Shown: piece by piece, positions 7,372 through 14,942 of the stretch
Layout of the letters: every line of letters starts with the position of its first letter
How positions within the stretch are numbered: position 1 is the stretch's first letter
NCBI GenBank assembly: GCA_020720965.1
Contig: DYNS01000006.1
Location: 1 to 24,548 of the forward strand
DNA from: Anaerolinea sp.
GTDB lineage: Bacteria; Chloroflexota; Anaerolineae; Anaerolineales; Villigracilaceae
Direction of reading: 5' to 3'
Length of the DNA: 24,548 nucleotides
Position numbers and translations under genes: made by a program
Notes under the pieces: model-generated
Databases searched by the model: none
What the model was told of the DNA's origin: nothing
Seen by the model: only the letters and a program-made list of their open reading frames with translations

Positions 7372-10300
7372 CCAAAATCACCCCCCCGCCCCCTGGCGCA
7401 AACATTTTGCCCCGCCCGCGCATCTTACGCGCCTTGCAGCCAGCTTATCAGCGCCGCCTCACCCTCCTGCAAGCCGGAGCAGGCTACGGTAAAAGCGTGG
7501 CTCTTGCCGAGTTCTCCCGCGCCCAGGAGGGGGTCATCTGGTATCAGGCAGCGGCAGAAGATAACGACCCCCTCGTCTTTCTCCTCCACCTCAACCACGC
7601 CATCCGCCAGGCATTCCCCACCCTGTCAGACCTACCCCTGGAGACCCTGCAACACTGGGACGGAACCCAATCCCCCCTCCCCTGGCGCGACCTCACCGAC
7701 CAGACCCTCAACGCCCTCAGCGCCCTGCCCTCCCCCGCCCTGCTCCTCCTGGATGACGCGCACCTCCTTCTCGAAAACGGCGAAATCCCCCACCTGCTAG
7801 ACCGTCTCATTGGGCGCGCCCCCCAACCCTTTCACATTCTCCTGGCTGGCAGACCCACCCTGCGCCTGCCCTCCCTCTCTCACTGGCGGGCGCGGGGCGA
7901 AGCCGCCCCGCTGGAACAATCCACCCTTGCCTTCACCCCCCAAGAAATTTCTGCGCTTTTTGCCGCCCAATACCGCCTGGAATTGAGCACGGAAGAAGTG
8001 CAGCGCCTTGCCCAATACACCGAAGGCTGGGCAATTGCCCTGCAACTCGCCTGGCAAAACCTGCGCCGCCAACCCGGCTGGCAGCCCCCCGCCCCCCTCA
8101 GCGACTCGCAAGAAGCCCTCTTCGACCTTCTCACCCGCGAAGTGCTGGACCAACAACCCGCAGACGTGCGCCATTTCCTCCTCCTCACCGCCACCCTGCG
8201 CGAACTCAACCCCGCCGCCTGCAACCACCTCCGCGCCGAAACCGACTCGCACGCCATGCTCGCCTATCTGCGCCGCCAGGACCTCTTCCTCACCGAATCG
8301 GCGGGCGGCGTTTTGCACTACCACCCCATCTTCCACGACTTTCTTCGCGCCCATCAGCCCCCCGCCCAGCGCCCCGCCTGGCATCAGAGCGCCGCCGCTT
8401 ATTTTTTGCAACACAACGACCCGGAAGCCGCCCTTTACCACCTTTGGCAAGCCGGTCAGTGGCAGCCTATGGCAGAAATGCTCGATTCCTACGCCGCCAC
8501 CCTCCTCGCCGCGGGTCGCCTCGACAACCTCGGCTCCTACCTTGCCCTGCTCCCCCCCGAAACCCTGCTTCAGCGCCCTGGGCTTTTATTCACCCTGGGA
8601 GACCTCGCCCGTCTGCACAGCCGCTTTGAAGAAGCCCAGGGCTGGTACAAACAAGCCGAAGCCCTTTGGCGTGCCCGCAGCCAGCCGGATGGCATCGCCC
8701 GCGCCCTGCGAGGGCAAGCCCGCGTCTACCTCGATACCGTCAACCCCGCCGCCGCCGAGCGCCTGCTGGAAGAAGCCCTGCGCCTGAGCGATGGCTTTGA
8801 AGACCGCGAATCCCAGGTGCGCCTGTACGAACTGCTGGCAGAAAATAAGCTCAACGCCGGGCATCCCCAAGAAGCCGAGCGCCTGCGCCAACGCGCCGAA
8901 GAACTGCGCCTGGCAGGACCCAGCAACGACTCGCTCCTCTTCCGCGTTCTGCTCCGCACCGGCAGGCTGGCAGAAGCCCGTCAGGGGCTGGAAGAACTGG
9001 CAAAAACCGAACAAACCAACCCATCCCCCACCCCCCGCGCTCACCGCGAAACCCTGCTCCTGCTCTCTCTCATCTACTCCCTCACCGGCAGGCGCGAAGA
9101 AGCCCTTGCCGCCGCCGAAGAAGGCGCCCGGCGTGGCGAAGAACTTAAATCCCCCTTTGTAACTGCCGTAGGTTGGATGCGCCAGGGACACGCCCTCGCC
9201 CTGCTGGAAGACGACCGCGCCGAAGCCGCCTACCAGCAATGTGTAGAAATCAGCCGCAGCCTCTCCGTGCCTCGCCTGCGGGTGGAAGCCAATTGGGGCT
9301 TATGTCGCTTCTACGGCTACCGGGGAGATTTAACCCGTGCCCAACTCTGCGCCCAGGAAGCGGTGGAAATCGCCACCCAGGCAGGGGACGAATGGATAGC
9401 CTCCCTCACCCGCCTGACGATGGGCGCAAGTCTGACCCTGGCAAAACGCTACGAAGCCGCCCAGGAATGGCTCACCCGCGCCGCCTCCGGCTTTTTGGAA
9501 TGTTCCGACCCGTTTGGGCGCGCCGCCGCCGGGTTATGGCTCTCCCTGCTCTTTTTTCAGCAGCGCCAAAACACCCGTTTGACGCAAACCTTGCCTTCCG
9601 CCCTCGCCCTGCTCGCCGCCGGAGATTACGGCTTCCTGCCCACCCGCGCCTCCCTGCTGGGCGCGCCAGAAGAACGCATCTTCTTCCCCCTCCTGCTGCA
9701 CGCCCGCCAAAACGGGTGGGAGGCGGCTTACGCCCAACGTCTGCTGGAAGAATCCGGTTTGCCCGCTTTGGAACGTCACCCCGGCTACCGGCTGCGGGTG
9801 CAAACTCTGGGCAATTTTCACGTCTGGCGCGGACGGGAGGAAATTCCCGCCAACGCCTGGCGGCGCGAAAAAGCCCGTCAGCTCTTCCAAATTCTGCTTG
9901 CTCAACACGGCAACCCCATCAACCGCGACCAGATGAGCGAATTGCTGTGGCCCGAAGCCGACCCCCTCACCGCTGGACGAAACTTCAAGGTCACGCTCAA
10001 CGCCCTGTATCAGGTTCTGGAACCAGAACGCGACCCCGGCTCCGAATCCGCTTTCATCGGCAGGGACGAATCCGCCTACTTTTTGCGCCCCGGCGCGGAT
10101 ACTTGGCTGGATTCGGAAGAGTTTTCTCGCCTGCTCAAAGCGGGCAAAACCGCCCCCGCCCTAGCGCTATACACTGGCGAATACTTGCCCTCCGCCCTGT
10201 ACGAACCCTGGGCAGCCGAAGAACGCGAGCGTTTGGCAAGCCTGTTTTTGGAGCACGCCGACCGTTTAGCCGTCTCCCTGCTGGAGCAGGGCAATTACCA

Positions 10301-10517
10301 GGCAGCCATAGACCTTTGCCAGCGCATTTTGGCGCAAGATAACTGTTGGGAGCGTGCCTACCGCCTGTTAATGCAAGCCTATCACGCCCTCGGCGACCGG
10401 GGACAAGCCGTCCGCGCCTACCAACGCTGCGCCCAAACTCTCCGCGCCGAGTTGGACGTTACCCCCTCCGCCGAAACCGAGCGCCTTTACCGCCTCGTCA
10501 GCGGGCGGGAGGGTTAG
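7350..10517 (+). CDS. MalT-like ATPase/TPR transcription factor with C-terminal BTAD (SARP-type) domain
   Basis: This large (1055-residue) signal-transducing ATPase is also a DNA-binding regulator. The N-terminal NTPase shows a P-loop 'GAGYGKS' (43-49) and Walker B 'LLLLDDAH' (131-138), as in MalT/LAL proteins. A long helical repeat region of TPR type (about 400-800) follows, with repeated 'A..R..EA' helices. At the C-terminus there is an OmpR-like winged helix (about 813-905, 'LRVQTLGNFHVWRG', 'KARQLFQILLAQHG', 'LLWPEADP') and a bacterial transcriptional activator domain (about 908-1050, 'AIDLCQRILAQDNCWERAY'). SARPs usually carry this pair at the N-terminus; the C-terminal arrangement is common in Chloroflexota-like proteins. 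The ATG at 7350 overlaps the HD-GYP gene by 22 nt. The gene ends with a 4-nt tail-to-tail overlap with the next gene. Target genes are unknown. Confidence 0.93.
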   Translation: MPSPVLLTKITPPPPGANILPRPRILRALQPAYQRRLTLLQAGAGYGKSVALAEFSRAQEGVIWYQAAAEDNDPLVFLLHLNHAIRQAFPTLSDLPLETLQHWDGTQSPLPWRDLTDQTLNALSALPSPALLLLDDAHLLLENGEIPHLLDRLIGRAPQPFHILLAGRPTLRLPSLSHWRARGEAAPLEQSTLAFTPQEISALFAAQYRLELSTEEVQRLAQYTEGWAIALQLAWQNLRRQPGWQPPAPLSDSQEALFDLLTREVLDQQPADVRHFLLLTATLRELNPAACNHLRAETDSHAMLAYLRRQDLFLTESAGGVLHYHPIFHDFLRAHQPPAQRPAWHQSAAAYFLQHNDPEAALYHLWQAGQWQPMAEMLDSYAATLLAAGRLDNLGSYLALLPPETLLQRPGLLFTLGDLARLHSRFEEAQGWYKQAEALWRARSQPDGIARALRGQARVYLDTVNPAAAERLLEEALRLSDGFEDRESQVRLYELLAENKLNAGHPQEAERLRQRAEELRLAGPSNDSLLFRVLLRTGRLAEARQGLEELAKTEQTNPSPTPRAHRETLLLLSLIYSLTGRREEALAAAEEGARRGEELKSPFVTAVGWMRQGHALALLEDDRAEAAYQQCVEISRSLSVPRLRVEANWGLCRFYGYRGDLTRAQLCAQEAVEIATQAGDEWIASLTRLTMGASLTLAKRYEAAQEWLTRAASGFLECSDPFGRAAAGLWLSLLFFQQRQNTRLTQTLPSALALLAAGDYGFLPTRASLLGAPEERIFFPLLLHARQNGWEAAYAQRLLEESGLPALERHPGYRLRVQTLGNFHVWRGREEIPANAWRREKARQLFQILLAQHGNPINRDQMSELLWPEADPLTAGRNFKVTLNALYQVLEPERDPGSESAFIGRDESAYFLRPGADTWLDSEEFSRLLKAGKTAPALALYTGEYLPSALYEPWAAEERERLASLFLEHADRLAVSLLEQGNYQAAIDLCQRILAQDNCWERAYRLLMQAYHALGDRGQAVRAYQRCAQTLRAELDVTPSAETERLYRLVSGREG

Positions 10518-11629
10518 GGGGTGTTGCAGAAGGTATCCCACAATTGCAGGGCGGGCTTGGGGCTTTTGCCGTCTTTCTCTTGTAAGCCGGTGGAGACGAA
10601 ATATCCCAGTGTTTCTATATCGTTTGCGGGCGCGCCCTGCTGACGAAAGAAGCGGGCGTAAGAACCGTTATCCAGGTCGCTGAAGAGCAAGTAAACCCAA
10701 AATTCCAATCTTGTGCCAAGTTGTGTGTGAACCGCGTTTAGATAGTCTACCTGGTCTTGGGGTGTGCCGGGCAACGCTCTGGTTGGGCGTGAGGGAAACC
10801 CTCCTTCGGCGACTGCCAGGGGCTTGATGGTGTGTGTAAGTAAGGGGGTGTAGTAGTCGGCGGGGATTTCTGCTGCGGTGCGGTAGGCAATGAAAGGGTA
10901 GGAAGAAATTGCCCACAGGTCGAGATACGGTTCAAATTGTTCCACTTGCTCCCACTTCACTTGGCGCGGTTCGCCGCCTTCGCCGGTCAGGTTGTTGAGT
11001 TGTTCCCACTGAAAGGTGACAAAGACCTGGGTTTGGGGCGCTTCGGCTTTGATGGCTTGATAGGTTTCGCGGTACAGGCTGAGGAAGGGTTCAACCTCGG
11101 CGGGATAGGTTTCCAGGTAGGTATTAATTTCCGAAGCAAGACCAAGATAGGGTGGGTGAAATTCCCGCAAAACACGCAGGGTGTAGTTTTTATAGGCGGT
11201 GCGCACATCCGGGTTGCTAAAGGAGGCTTGCCAGCCTTCCGGCAGTCCGGCGAATTCGCGCCGATTTAGCCCGTTGAGCGGGTCTATGACGTAGATGCTT
11301 TCCAGATTGTGTACGAGAGCCAAACTGTGTGCGTTTTTCATATCTGTCACAGTCTGCGACTCGCCCTCCGCGCTGTGCTGAAAATCCTGCCAGGGAATTT
11401 TGTCTTGTACCAGGATGATTTCGGCATGTTCGCCCATGGCGCGGTAGTGCGCGAAGAGGCTTTCCATGGAAACCTGGGGCGGGGTAGGGAAAAAGCCGCA
11501 GGCGAGATGGTCGCTAGCGAAGATGGACGCTTCCGGGGTGTAGGCCGGGTCGGGGAAGGGGGAGACGCTTTTTCCGCAGGCGAGGGCGGTGAGCAGGAGC
11601 AACATGGGGAGGAAGGCAGGTTTGGGCAT
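10514..11629 (-). CDS. Lipoprotein with glycosidase-like (clan GH-A) TIM-barrel fold
   Basis: This is a 371-residue exported protein. A short hydrophobic signal (residues 4-17) ends at 'LLTALAC', with Cys18 as a probable lipidation site, although the lipobox is not ideal. The mature part resembles clan GH-A barrels such as family 53. 'PPYLGLASEINTYLE' puts Glu167 where the acid/base lies after strand 4, and 'LAVAEGGFPSRP' puts Glu275 where the nucleophile lies on strand 7. The motifs 'DLWAISSYPF' and 'FWVYLLFSDLD' also fit a barrel. The substrate is not predictable and hydrolase activity is inferred. The stop (TAA on the minus strand, 10514-10516) overlaps the stop of the regulator. The start lies 55 nt from the divergent small gene; an in-frame ATG at 11605 is an alternative. 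No clear Shine-Dalgarno site is visible. Confidence 0.75.
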   Translation of the reverse strand: MPKPAFLPMLLLLTALACGKSVSPFPDPAYTPEASIFASDHLACGFFPTPPQVSMESLFAHYRAMGEHAEIILVQDKIPWQDFQHSAEGESQTVTDMKNAHSLALVHNLESIYVIDPLNGLNRREFAGLPEGWQASFSNPDVRTAYKNYTLRVLREFHPPYLGLASEINTYLETYPAEVEPFLSLYRETYQAIKAEAPQTQVFVTFQWEQLNNLTGEGGEPRQVKWEQVEQFEPYLDLWAISSYPFIAYRTAAEIPADYYTPLLTHTIKPLAVAEGGFPSRPTRALPGTPQDQVDYLNAVHTQLGTRLEFWVYLLFSDLDNGSYARFFRQQGAPANDIETLGYFVSTGLQEKDGKSPKPALQLWDTFCNTP

Positions 11630-11684
11630 GGCGGAATTTTACCGTGTAACCCGCCCGTATCCGCCCTGCGCTACACTGCAACCG

Positions 11685-11903
11685 ATGACCGCCCCCGAAC
11701 CCCCCACCATCGACTCCTTCATCCTGCGCTTTGTCACCGACCCGGAAACCCAAACCTTTCGGGGTGAAATTCGGCATGTGCAAAGCGGGGAAGAACTTTC
11801 TTTCACCCGCTGGCAGGATGCCGAAGCCTTTCTGTTCGGCTTTGTGCCGGGGCAATCATCTTTGACGAATGACAGCGAGCAGCCAGACAAAACCAGCCGC
11901 TGA
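11685..11903 (+). CDS. Small conserved-looking protein of unknown function (72 residues)
   Basis: The product starts MTAPEPPTIDSFILRFV and contains 'FRGEIRHVQSGEELSFTRWQDAEAFLFGF'. The pattern 'SF-x-R...W/F-R-G-x-I-x-H-V-Q-S-G-E...F' recurs in short uncharacterised proteins that I associate with Chloroflexota; this is recall, not a search. No membrane segment or metal motif is visible. No Shine-Dalgarno site precedes the ATG. TACACT at 11672-11677 could be a -10 box giving a nearly leaderless message. It lies between the divergent lipoprotein gene and the acyl-CoA cluster, and its stop is 6 nt before the first heptad repeat. Confidence 0.65.
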   Translation: MTAPEPPTIDSFILRFVTDPETQTFRGEIRHVQSGEELSFTRWQDAEAFLFGFVPGQSSLTNDSEQPDKTSR

Positions 11904-11909
11904 CCCCTG

Positions 11910-11930
11910 CCACTAACCACTGACCACTGG
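11910..11930 (+). repeat. Three heptad repeats before the KAS III-like gene
   Basis: CCACTAA, CCACTGA and CCACTGG are three consecutive 7-nt units. The last runs into the GGAG ribosome-binding site (11929-11932), 7 nt before the ATG at 11940. This is the first copy of a repeat family that continues to about 24.2 kb. Confidence 0.85.
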
Positions 11931-11939
11931 AGACAAACC

Positions 11940-12956
11940 ATGACCAGACACCCCCAAATTCTCGCCACTGGCAGTTATGTGCCGGAACGAATTGTGACCA
12001 ACGCCGAAGTGGACGCGCTGATGGGCGCTTCCACTTCGGAATGGCTGCTCGCCAACGTGGGCATCCGCGAGCGCCGTTGGATGTCGCCGGAGCAGGTGAC
12101 CTCCGACCTGATTGTGGAAGCCTCGCAAAAGGCGCTTGCTCGTGCCGGAATTTCCGCCGCCGACCTGGATTTGGTCATCGTCTCCACCGACACACCGGAT
12201 TACCTCTCCCCCTCCACCTCGGTTGTGGTGCAGCACAAACTCGGCGCGGAAAAAGCGGGTTGTTACGATGTCAATTCTGCCTGCGCCGGTTGGGTGACGG
12301 CGTTAGACCAGGGCGCACGCTATCTGCTGACCGAACCGGCGATGAAGTATGTGCTGGTGGCGGGCGGCTATGGCATGAGCCGCTACATTGACCTGACCGA
12401 CAAAAAAACCGCCAACCTGTTTGCAGATGGCGCAGGGGCGGTGATTTTGGGCGTGGGGGCGCAGCCCGGCTTCTTAGCCAGTAACCTGCTGGCAGTTGGC
12501 TCCTTTCACGATGCGCTGGGAATCTACACGGGCGGTACGGCTCGCCCTGCCAGTGTGGAAAATGTCGCTGCTTTTGGCGCTCCCAAAGTGGAGTTTGTCA
12601 AAAAATTCCCTAAAACCTTCAACACCGAATACTGGCCCCGTCTCATGCAGGGCGCACTCGATAAAGTCGGGCTGACCTTTGACGACATTCATCATTTTTA
12701 CTTTACCCAACTCAACCTGCGAACTATTGAATCGATGATGGAACTCATTGGGCAGCCCCTCTCCAAAACTCATTGGGTGATGGATAAATGGGGTTACACC
12801 GGCTCGCCCTGCGTGGTGATGGCACTGGATGATGCCATTGCCCAGGGCAAGGGACCTAAGCCCGGCGAAAACATCCTCTTCTGCGCCAGCGGCGGCGGAA
12901 TCACCATGGCGGCATCTGTTTGGACAGTGACAGCGGACAGTGACAGTGGACAGTGA
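11940..12956 (+). CDS. KAS III / HMG-CoA synthase-like thiolase-fold enzyme
   Basis: This 338-residue member of the FabH/HMG-CoA synthase superfamily makes or processes C-C or C-O bonds of acyl-CoA substrates. The nucleophile is Cys115 in 'DVNSACAGW', and 'GVGMD'-free FabH-style motifs 'LFADGAGAVIL' and 'GGGITMAASVWTV' are in place. Two canonical FabH residues are not: the His of 'HQANLR' is Thr256 in 'FTQLNLR', and the Asn of 'GNTS' is Tyr286 in 'GYTGSP'. The usual decarboxylating condensation is therefore doubtful, and a non-decarboxylating or acyl-transfer reaction is possible. The cluster also holds a thiolase and a DUF35 protein, as in archaeal HMG-CoA synthase loci. The last residues (TVTADSDSGQ) are encoded by tandem 13-nt repeats, which also provide the stop codon. 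Confidence 0.85.
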   Translation: MTRHPQILATGSYVPERIVTNAEVDALMGASTSEWLLANVGIRERRWMSPEQVTSDLIVEASQKALARAGISAADLDLVIVSTDTPDYLSPSTSVVVQHKLGAEKAGCYDVNSACAGWVTALDQGARYLLTEPAMKYVLVAGGYGMSRYIDLTDKKTANLFADGAGAVILGVGAQPGFLASNLLAVGSFHDALGIYTGGTARPASVENVAAFGAPKVEFVKKFPKTFNTEYWPRLMQGALDKVGLTFDDIHHFYFTQLNLRTIESMMELIGQPLSKTHWVMDKWGYTGSPCVVMALDDAIAQGKGPKPGENILFCASGGGITMAASVWTVTADSDSGQ

Positions 12957-12960
12957 CGGG
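12922..12960 (+). repeat. Three tandem 13-nt repeats across the end of the KAS III-like gene
   Basis: GGACAGTGACAGC (12922-12934), GGACAGTGACAGT (12935-12947) and GGACAGTGACGGG (12948-12960) are direct repeats. Because 13 is not a multiple of 3, each copy is read in a different frame, and the TGA stop (12954-12956) comes from the third. The last bases begin the ribosome-binding site of the next gene (GGGAG, 12958-12962). Confidence 0.9.
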
Positions 12961-12968
12961 AGTTTAGG

Positions 12969-13364
12969 ATGACAGAAACGGTGCAAAGTTACAAGGATTT
13001 GATTGCCTGGCAAAAAGCAATGGAAATCGCCAAAAAAGTGTATGTCCTCACTGCCAAATTTCCGAAAACTGAACTGTATGGACTGGCAAACCAGATGCAG
13101 CGAGCGGCGGTCTCCATCCCCTCCAATATTGCAGAAGGGCAGGCTCGCCAGCATCCGGGCGAATTTCGTCAATTTTTGCACATTGCGCTTGGCTCTGCCG
13201 CCGAACTTGATACTCAACTCCTTTTGGCGATAGAATTTGGTTACGCTCTTGAATCTGACGTGCAGCCTCTCTTTGACCTGATTGTGGAAACCCGAAAAAT
13301 TATCTACGGCATCCTCCGCAAACTCAAACAACCCCAACCTTCCCATCTACCCACTGACACTATT
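12969..13364 (+). other. Four-helix-bundle (23S rRNA intervening-sequence type) domain lacking its own stop codon
   Basis: The segment matches the TIGR02436-type four-helix-bundle family: 'YKDLIAWQKAMEIAKKVY', 'ANQMQRAAVSIPSNIAEG' and 'RQFLHIALGSAAELDTQL'. Members are usually about 115-125 residues and end soon after the final helix, seen here as 'IIYGILRKLK'. In place of a stop, the frame continues through QPQPSHLPTDTI, encoded by repeat-like DNA, into the ligase. The family is named for ORFs inside 23S rRNA intervening sequences, but most members are free-standing genes of unknown function; no rRNA is present here. Confidence 0.88.
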
Positions 13365-14882
13365 ATGGACTATCTCACTCGGCGCGAACTATACTCCCCC
13401 GAAAAGCTAGCCTTCATCGATTCCGGTAAAACCCCCGAATGGCGGCTCACCTACCGGCAAGCCAATCAACGCGCCAACAAACTGGCGAATTGGCTCCAAA
13501 GTCAGGGTGTTGCCAAAGGCGACCGGGTCGCCATCCTCGCCCGCGATGGAATCGAACACCTCGACACCTTCTTCGCCTGCGCCAAACTTGGCGCGGTGCA
13601 TACCGCCCTCAATTGGCGGCTGAATTGGCACGAGCTGCTGGAAATTTTTCAATACACCACCCCGAAAATTCTAATTTTCTCCGAAGACTTCCGCGAAAGC
13701 GTGGAGCAACTCACGGCGCACTTTTCACTTATCACTTGTCACTTAGATGGCTCCGGCATCCCTGGCAGCCTGCCCTTTGAAGCCACCCTGCAAGCCTCGC
13801 CGGATACCCCCGTTACCTGCCAAACCCTGCAAGCCGAAGATATTGCCGCCCTCATCTTCACCGGCGGCACAACCGGCGCTCCCAAAGCCGCGCAGGTCTC
13901 GCACCGTATGATTGCCTGGAACACCCTCAACACCGTCATTCACGACCTCACTCACAACGATATTTACCTCAACGTCTTTCCGCTCTTTCACACCGGCGGG
14001 CTGTTTGTTTACACCCTGCCCCAGGTCATTTTCGGCGGCACAACCATTCTCATCCGCGCCTTTGACCCCGCCCAGGTGTTGGATTTGCTCCAGCGCGAAA
14101 AAGTGACCGTCTTCGCCGCCGTGCCGACCATGTATCAGATGCTGACCACCGCCCCCAACTGGCAAAGCGCCGACCTTTCCGCGCTGCGTTTTTGTACCTC
14201 CGGCGGCGCTCCCCTGCCTATTCCCCTCATTGAAAAATACACCGCCGAGAAGGGCATCCGCTTTAAGCAGGGCTTTGGCATGACGGAGTTTGGACCCGGC
14301 ATCTTTGCCCTCGCCCCGGAAGATGCCATCCGCGAAGCCGGTTCCATCGGCAGACCCAACTTTTTTGTAGATGCCCAAATTGTGGACGAAATGGGCAACT
14401 TTTTGGGCGCGGACGAAGAAGGCGAACTCGTCCTCAAAGGCGAATCATCCTGCTCCGGCTACTTCAACAACCCCGAAGCCACCGCCGCCGCTATTGACGC
14501 ACGCGGCTACTTCCACACCGGCGACATTGCCCGCTTTGACAGCGAAGGCTATTTTTACATCGTAGACCGCAAAAAAGATATGTTCCTTAGCGGCGGCGAG
14601 AATGTTTACCCCGCCGAAATTGAAAAGGTCATGTATCAGCACCCTGCCGTGCATCAATGCGCCGTCATCGGCGTACCAGACCCCAAATGGGGCGAGGTCG
14701 GCAAAGCCTGTGTCGTCCTTAAACCCGGCGCAACCCTCACAGAAGCGGAATTGCTTCAATTCCTGAGCGAGCGCCTGGCAAAATACAAAGTCCCCAAATT
14801 TGCCATCTTCATCCCCTCCCTGCCCATCTCCGCCGCCGGGAAAATTTTGAAGCGCGAATTGAGGGATAGTTACAGTGGATAG
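12969..14882 (+). CDS. Continuous ORF: four-helix-bundle (S23/IVS-type) protein fused to acyl-CoA ligase
   Basis: One open frame of 637 codons joins two usually separate proteins. Residues 1-118 are a four-helix-bundle protein; residues 133-637 are a complete AMP-binding acyl-CoA ligase beginning MDYLTRRELYSPEK at ATG 13365. In ligase numbering, motif A3 is 'FTGGTTGAPKA' (165-175), A5 'GFGMTEFGPG' (303-312), A7/A8 'HTGDIARFDSEGYFYIVDRKKD' region (384-405) and the A10 lysine K493 ('AAGKILKREL'). The enzyme forms acyl-AMP and then acyl-CoA; the substrate is unknown. GGGAG at 12958-12962 serves the first ATG; no ribosome-binding site precedes 13365. Either a fusion protein is made, or the ligase is re-initiated internally. 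The 12-residue joint is repeat-derived, and the stop codon (14880-14882) also lies in a repeat. Confidence 0.85.
   Translation: MTETVQSYKDLIAWQKAMEIAKKVYVLTAKFPKTELYGLANQMQRAAVSIPSNIAEGQARQHPGEFRQFLHIALGSAAELDTQLLLAIEFGYALESDVQPLFDLIVETRKIIYGILRKLKQPQPSHLPTDTIMDYLTRRELYSPEKLAFIDSGKTPEWRLTYRQANQRANKLANWLQSQGVAKGDRVAILARDGIEHLDTFFACAKLGAVHTALNWRLNWHELLEIFQYTTPKILIFSEDFRESVEQLTAHFSLITCHLDGSGIPGSLPFEATLQASPDTPVTCQTLQAEDIAALIFTGGTTGAPKAAQVSHRMIAWNTLNTVIHDLTHNDIYLNVFPLFHTGGLFVYTLPQVIFGGTTILIRAFDPAQVLDLLQREKVTVFAAVPTMYQMLTTAPNWQSADLSALRFCTSGGAPLPIPLIEKYTAEKGIRFKQGFGMTEFGPGIFALAPEDAIREAGSIGRPNFFVDAQIVDEMGNFLGADEEGELVLKGESSCSGYFNNPEATAAAIDARGYFHTGDIARFDSEGYFYIVDRKKDMFLSGGENVYPAEIEKVMYQHPAVHQCAVIGVPDPKWGEVGKACVVLKPGATLTEAELLQFLSERLAKYKVPKFAIFIPSLPISAAGKILKRELRDSYSG
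13341..13364 (+). repeat. Repeat-family segment forming the in-frame linker
   Basis: CCATCTACCCACTGACACTATT contains the CCCACTGACACTA unit found three times in variant form before the livG-type gene. Here it is translated in frame (HLPTDTI) and leads directly to the ligase ATG at 13365. Confidence 0.75.
13719..13746 (+). repeat. Four perfect heptads inside the ligase coding sequence
   Basis: CACTTTT, CACTTAT, CACTTGT and CACTTAG are four consecutive CACTTNN units. They encode HFSLITCHL, ligase residues 119-127, in the loop between the N-terminal helices and motif A3. The same unit is repeated in the spacer at 16038-16079. Confidence 0.9.
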
Positions 14883-14930
14883 TGACAGAAAACTACATCC
14901 ACTGACACTACCCACTACCCACTGACACCG
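14873..14930 (+). repeat. Heptad-family element with imperfect hairpin
   Basis: CAGTGGAT (14873-14880) pairs with ATCCACTG (14897-14904), and AGT (14881-14883) with ACT (14892-14894), around a loop containing ACAGAAA. Right-arm units CACTGACACTAC, CCACTAC and CCACTGACACC follow. The ligase stop TAG (14880-14882) is inside the left arm, and the AAAGGAG ribosome-binding site of the next gene (14931-14937) begins as the array ends. Confidence 0.8.
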
Positions 14931-14942
14931 AAAGGAGTCCCC

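Noticed and set aside
9173..10342. 389-codon alternate-frame ORF inside the BTAD regulator
   Set aside because: It is Arg/Pro-rich and motif-free, as expected from a shifted frame of GC-rich DNA; the overlapping frame encodes clear TPR, winged-helix and BTAD segments.
12969..13364. 23S rRNA intervening sequence suggested by the four-helix-bundle family name
   Set aside because: There is no rRNA sequence on either side; family members often occur as ordinary genes.
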